A stretch of 64,000 nucleotides of DNA from Apibacter mensalis (GTDB lineage: Bacteria; Bacteroidota; Bacteroidia; Flavobacteriales; Weeksellaceae): positions 62,001 to 126,000 of the forward strand of contig NZ_LIVM01000004.1 of NCBI RefSeq assembly GCF_001418685.1. The letters run 5' to 3'. How positions within the stretch are numbered: the stretch's first letter is position 1; each line of letters opens with the position of its first letter. Shown here in pieces: positions 62,092 to 64,000 of this stretch. The notes beneath the pieces were generated by a model. That model was not told where the DNA came from and made no database searches. It was given only the letters and a program-made list of their open reading frames with translations. The position numbers and the translations under genes were made by a program.

Positions 62092-64000
62092 ACCACCGCA
62101 GCGGGTATGGCGAATCAACTTCTACCTTTGCCTTAGTCACTATCAATGGGCAGGAAATAGCCAAAAAACACGCCATTACCATTCATATCCGCCAGTCCCT
62201 GCTGCAACATACCACCTTTGAACTATGTTGCCCCAGTGAAGCTTTTAGCGATAAAATTACCTACCCCTTAAAAAATTCCATTAAACTTTTGGGTACGGAT
62301 ATTACCGTGCAATTCCGAAAGCAAGGCGGCGATGAGAGCCTTTTTACCGGTTTTGTTACCCATGTGAGTTACAAAAAAAATAACAAATACCCCTTTGTCG
62401 TTATTAGTGGTAAATCGTACAGTGCCTTGCTCGACAGTCAGAAAACCTGCCGCACCTTCCACAATAAAACCCTGCAAGATATTCTACAAGCCACATTCAG
62501 TGAATATACCGGCTCTAAGATAGACTTTATCTGCCAGCCCAATAAAAAAGAGATTATCCCCTACACCGTTAGCTATAACGAAACCGCCTATGAATTTATT
62601 CAGAGGCTTGCCCGGCGATTTGGGGAATTTCTATTCTGGAATGGTTCCCAGCTTATTTTTGGTAGCGGAAATCAAAAAAAAGTCGAATTAAAAGAAGGAA
62701 GGGATTATTTGGAGTATTGTATTGATGTTGGCGTCGCTCCTCAGCATCTAACCTATGAAAATTACAACCCCCAGGTTGCCAAAGTGCAATCCGAGCAAAG
62801 TAAACCCGCCGGAACTCATGTCAATCTGTTTCAGGAAAAAGCGGTGGATAAAGCCCATAAAATTTATACCCGATTACCCACAGCGGTCTATTACGATACT
62901 CTGTCCGAAGAATACAGTACCATGCAGGCACAAAAACTGGCGGCGCATCAAAAAGCACTGGAAAATCTAGTCGTTATCACCGCCCAGACTACTCACGCAA
63001 AATTACGATTAGGCGACATCGCCAAAATGTTGGCTCACATCCCTGAATTTGAACGGCAAAAGGCAGCAGGTACGCCCATAGAAAGTTATTTAATTACCCA
63101 GATAGAGCACACTTATACCGCTAAAGGCTACACCAACCAGTTTACCGCCATACCCAGAGAGCAGGAAATTGCCCCTTACTGGGACATGCAGGCTTATCCC
63201 AAAGCTGAAGACCAGAGTGCGGTGGTCATGGATAATAACGACCCACTCAAACAAAATCGGATTAAAGTGCAGTTTTACTGGCAAAAGCTTACCAACGAAA
63301 CCACCCCATGGATACGCATGATACAAGGACATGGTGGTAATGAACAAGGCTTTCATATCATTCCCGAAATAGGGCACGAAGTACAAATCGCCTTTAGGGG
63401 TAACAACGCCGAAGTCCCTCTGGTTACCGGTTCACTTTATAATGGAAAGCAGATGAGTGGTGAGCATACCGCAAAAAACAACTTCAAAGTGTTTAAAACC
63501 CGCTCCGGCAATACTATTAAGCTGGATGATACCGAAGATAAAGAAAAAATAAAGGTATTTGATAAAGAAAACAATCTGTTTGAGATAGATACCGCTGCCA
63601 ACACCATTAACGTATTGGCTAATTCAACTATAAATTTAGTTGCCACCGATATTAACATTATGGCAAAACGAGCCGTAAACATTACTGCCGGAGCAACCAT
63701 TAGTGGCGAATCCGGCGTTAATACTACATTATTTTCTGCCGGTACCTCCGTATTATCTTCTGCCAAAGACACCCAATTTATTGCTGGTAAATCCCTTTCC
63801 GCAAAAGGTGGGAAAAATCTTGATCTGTTTTCTGGAACCAGTTCCTCTATGAAACTTAACGCACAAGGCAATGCCCATATACAGGCAAAGAAAAAGGTGC
63901 AAATGGTGTCGGATAACAATATAGAAATCAATGGTAAGAAAAAAGCCATGATGACGAGTAAACAAGCTTTTGTAGAAGGAAAAAGTAAAGCCGTGATCAA
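62092..64000 (+). CDS. vgrG: T6SS spike protein VgrG (TssI), partial at right edge
   Basis: An open frame from ATG 62092 continues for more than 636 codons to the window edge without a stop. It begins MSTYHRSGYGESTSTFALVT. Regions are a gp27-like base (FRKQGGDESLFTGFVTHVSY, SYNETAYEFIQRLARRFGEF), a gp5-like OB fold (NRIKVQFYWQKLTNETTPWI, RMIQGHGGNEQGFHIIPEIG) and then a repetitive beta-helical needle (TINVLANSTINLVATDIN, KKKVQMVSDNNIEINGKKK). VgrG caps the Hcp tube and carries effectors. It shares the less AT-rich composition of hcp. Confidence 0.92.

Noticed and set aside
63437-64000. 187-codon minus-strand frame at the right edge
   Set aside because: Antisense to the vgrG reading frame, which is open from 62092 to the edge and matches VgrG domains.

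Overview
The window is AT-rich DNA from a member of the Bacteroidota, class Flavobacteriia. The gene set fits the family Weeksellaceae, and an Apibacter-like gut symbiont would suit the anaerobic aspartate genes; that genus guess is inference. The phylum call rests on many TAnnTTTG -7 promoter boxes (several with TTTG about 20 bp upstream), lipoproteins with short SC-type lipoboxes, standalone MnmD, a DUF7935 protein, a remnant resembling a type IX secretion sorting tail, and Bacteroidota-type T6SS Hcp/VgrG genes.

Layout. 1-410: a gene end entering from the left (HExxH membrane protein) and an ORF without a start. 846-7019: mfd, a glycan-type membrane protein plus GT2 glycosyltransferase, and pth. 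7160-12727: a polysaccharide deacetylase lipoprotein, dinB, and a two-component pair with a TPR sensor kinase. 12815-14000: the oddest stretch, with a lipoprotein made of five 14-residue repeats, interlocked inverted repeats, a repeat-bearing leader and a small unrecognised protein. 14181-18700: mutL, rhomboid, a rhomboid-like protein without the catalytic serine, and an EEP-family protein. 18810-25489: kup, galE, glyA, a long-chain acyl-CoA ligase and a DUF493 protein. 25790-33377: lolD, a GT-C glycosyltransferase, ilvE, mnmD, a NUDIX hydrolase, a Cys-rich small protein, a metal-binding secreted protein and a DEAD-box helicase.

33468-42957 is a coherent asparagine/aspartate module: a divergent Crp/Fnr regulator, a Dcu-type C4-dicarboxylate exchanger, aspartase, an aspartate:alanine exchanger, aspartate 4-decarboxylase, a periplasmic asparaginase and an outer-membrane porin. 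Asparagine would enter through the porin and be deaminated to aspartate in the periplasm. Aspartate would then feed fumarate respiration (AspA plus Dcu exchange with succinate) and decarboxylative proton-motive-force generation (AspT/AspD). menE and menC, for the menaquinone that fumarate respiration needs, follow at 43114-45204.

45303-46431 is a decayed secreted endonuclease I gene. 46513-49240 is the lutABC lactate oxidation operon. 49438-60758 holds tilS, a YihY membrane protein, a beta-helix lipoprotein and beta-barrel pair, an UPF0173 hydrolase, an M3 peptidase, and an operon of a DUF7935 protein, radC, a polysaccharide deacetylase and an acyltransferase-like protein.

60946-61019 is tRNA-Asn with its own promoter and terminator. 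Just beyond it the base composition becomes visibly less AT-rich, and an hcp (tssD) gene and a vgrG (tssI) gene running off the right edge begin a T6SS locus. This looks like a horizontally acquired island anchored at the tRNA. No CRISPR array, rRNA or complete insertion sequence was seen.
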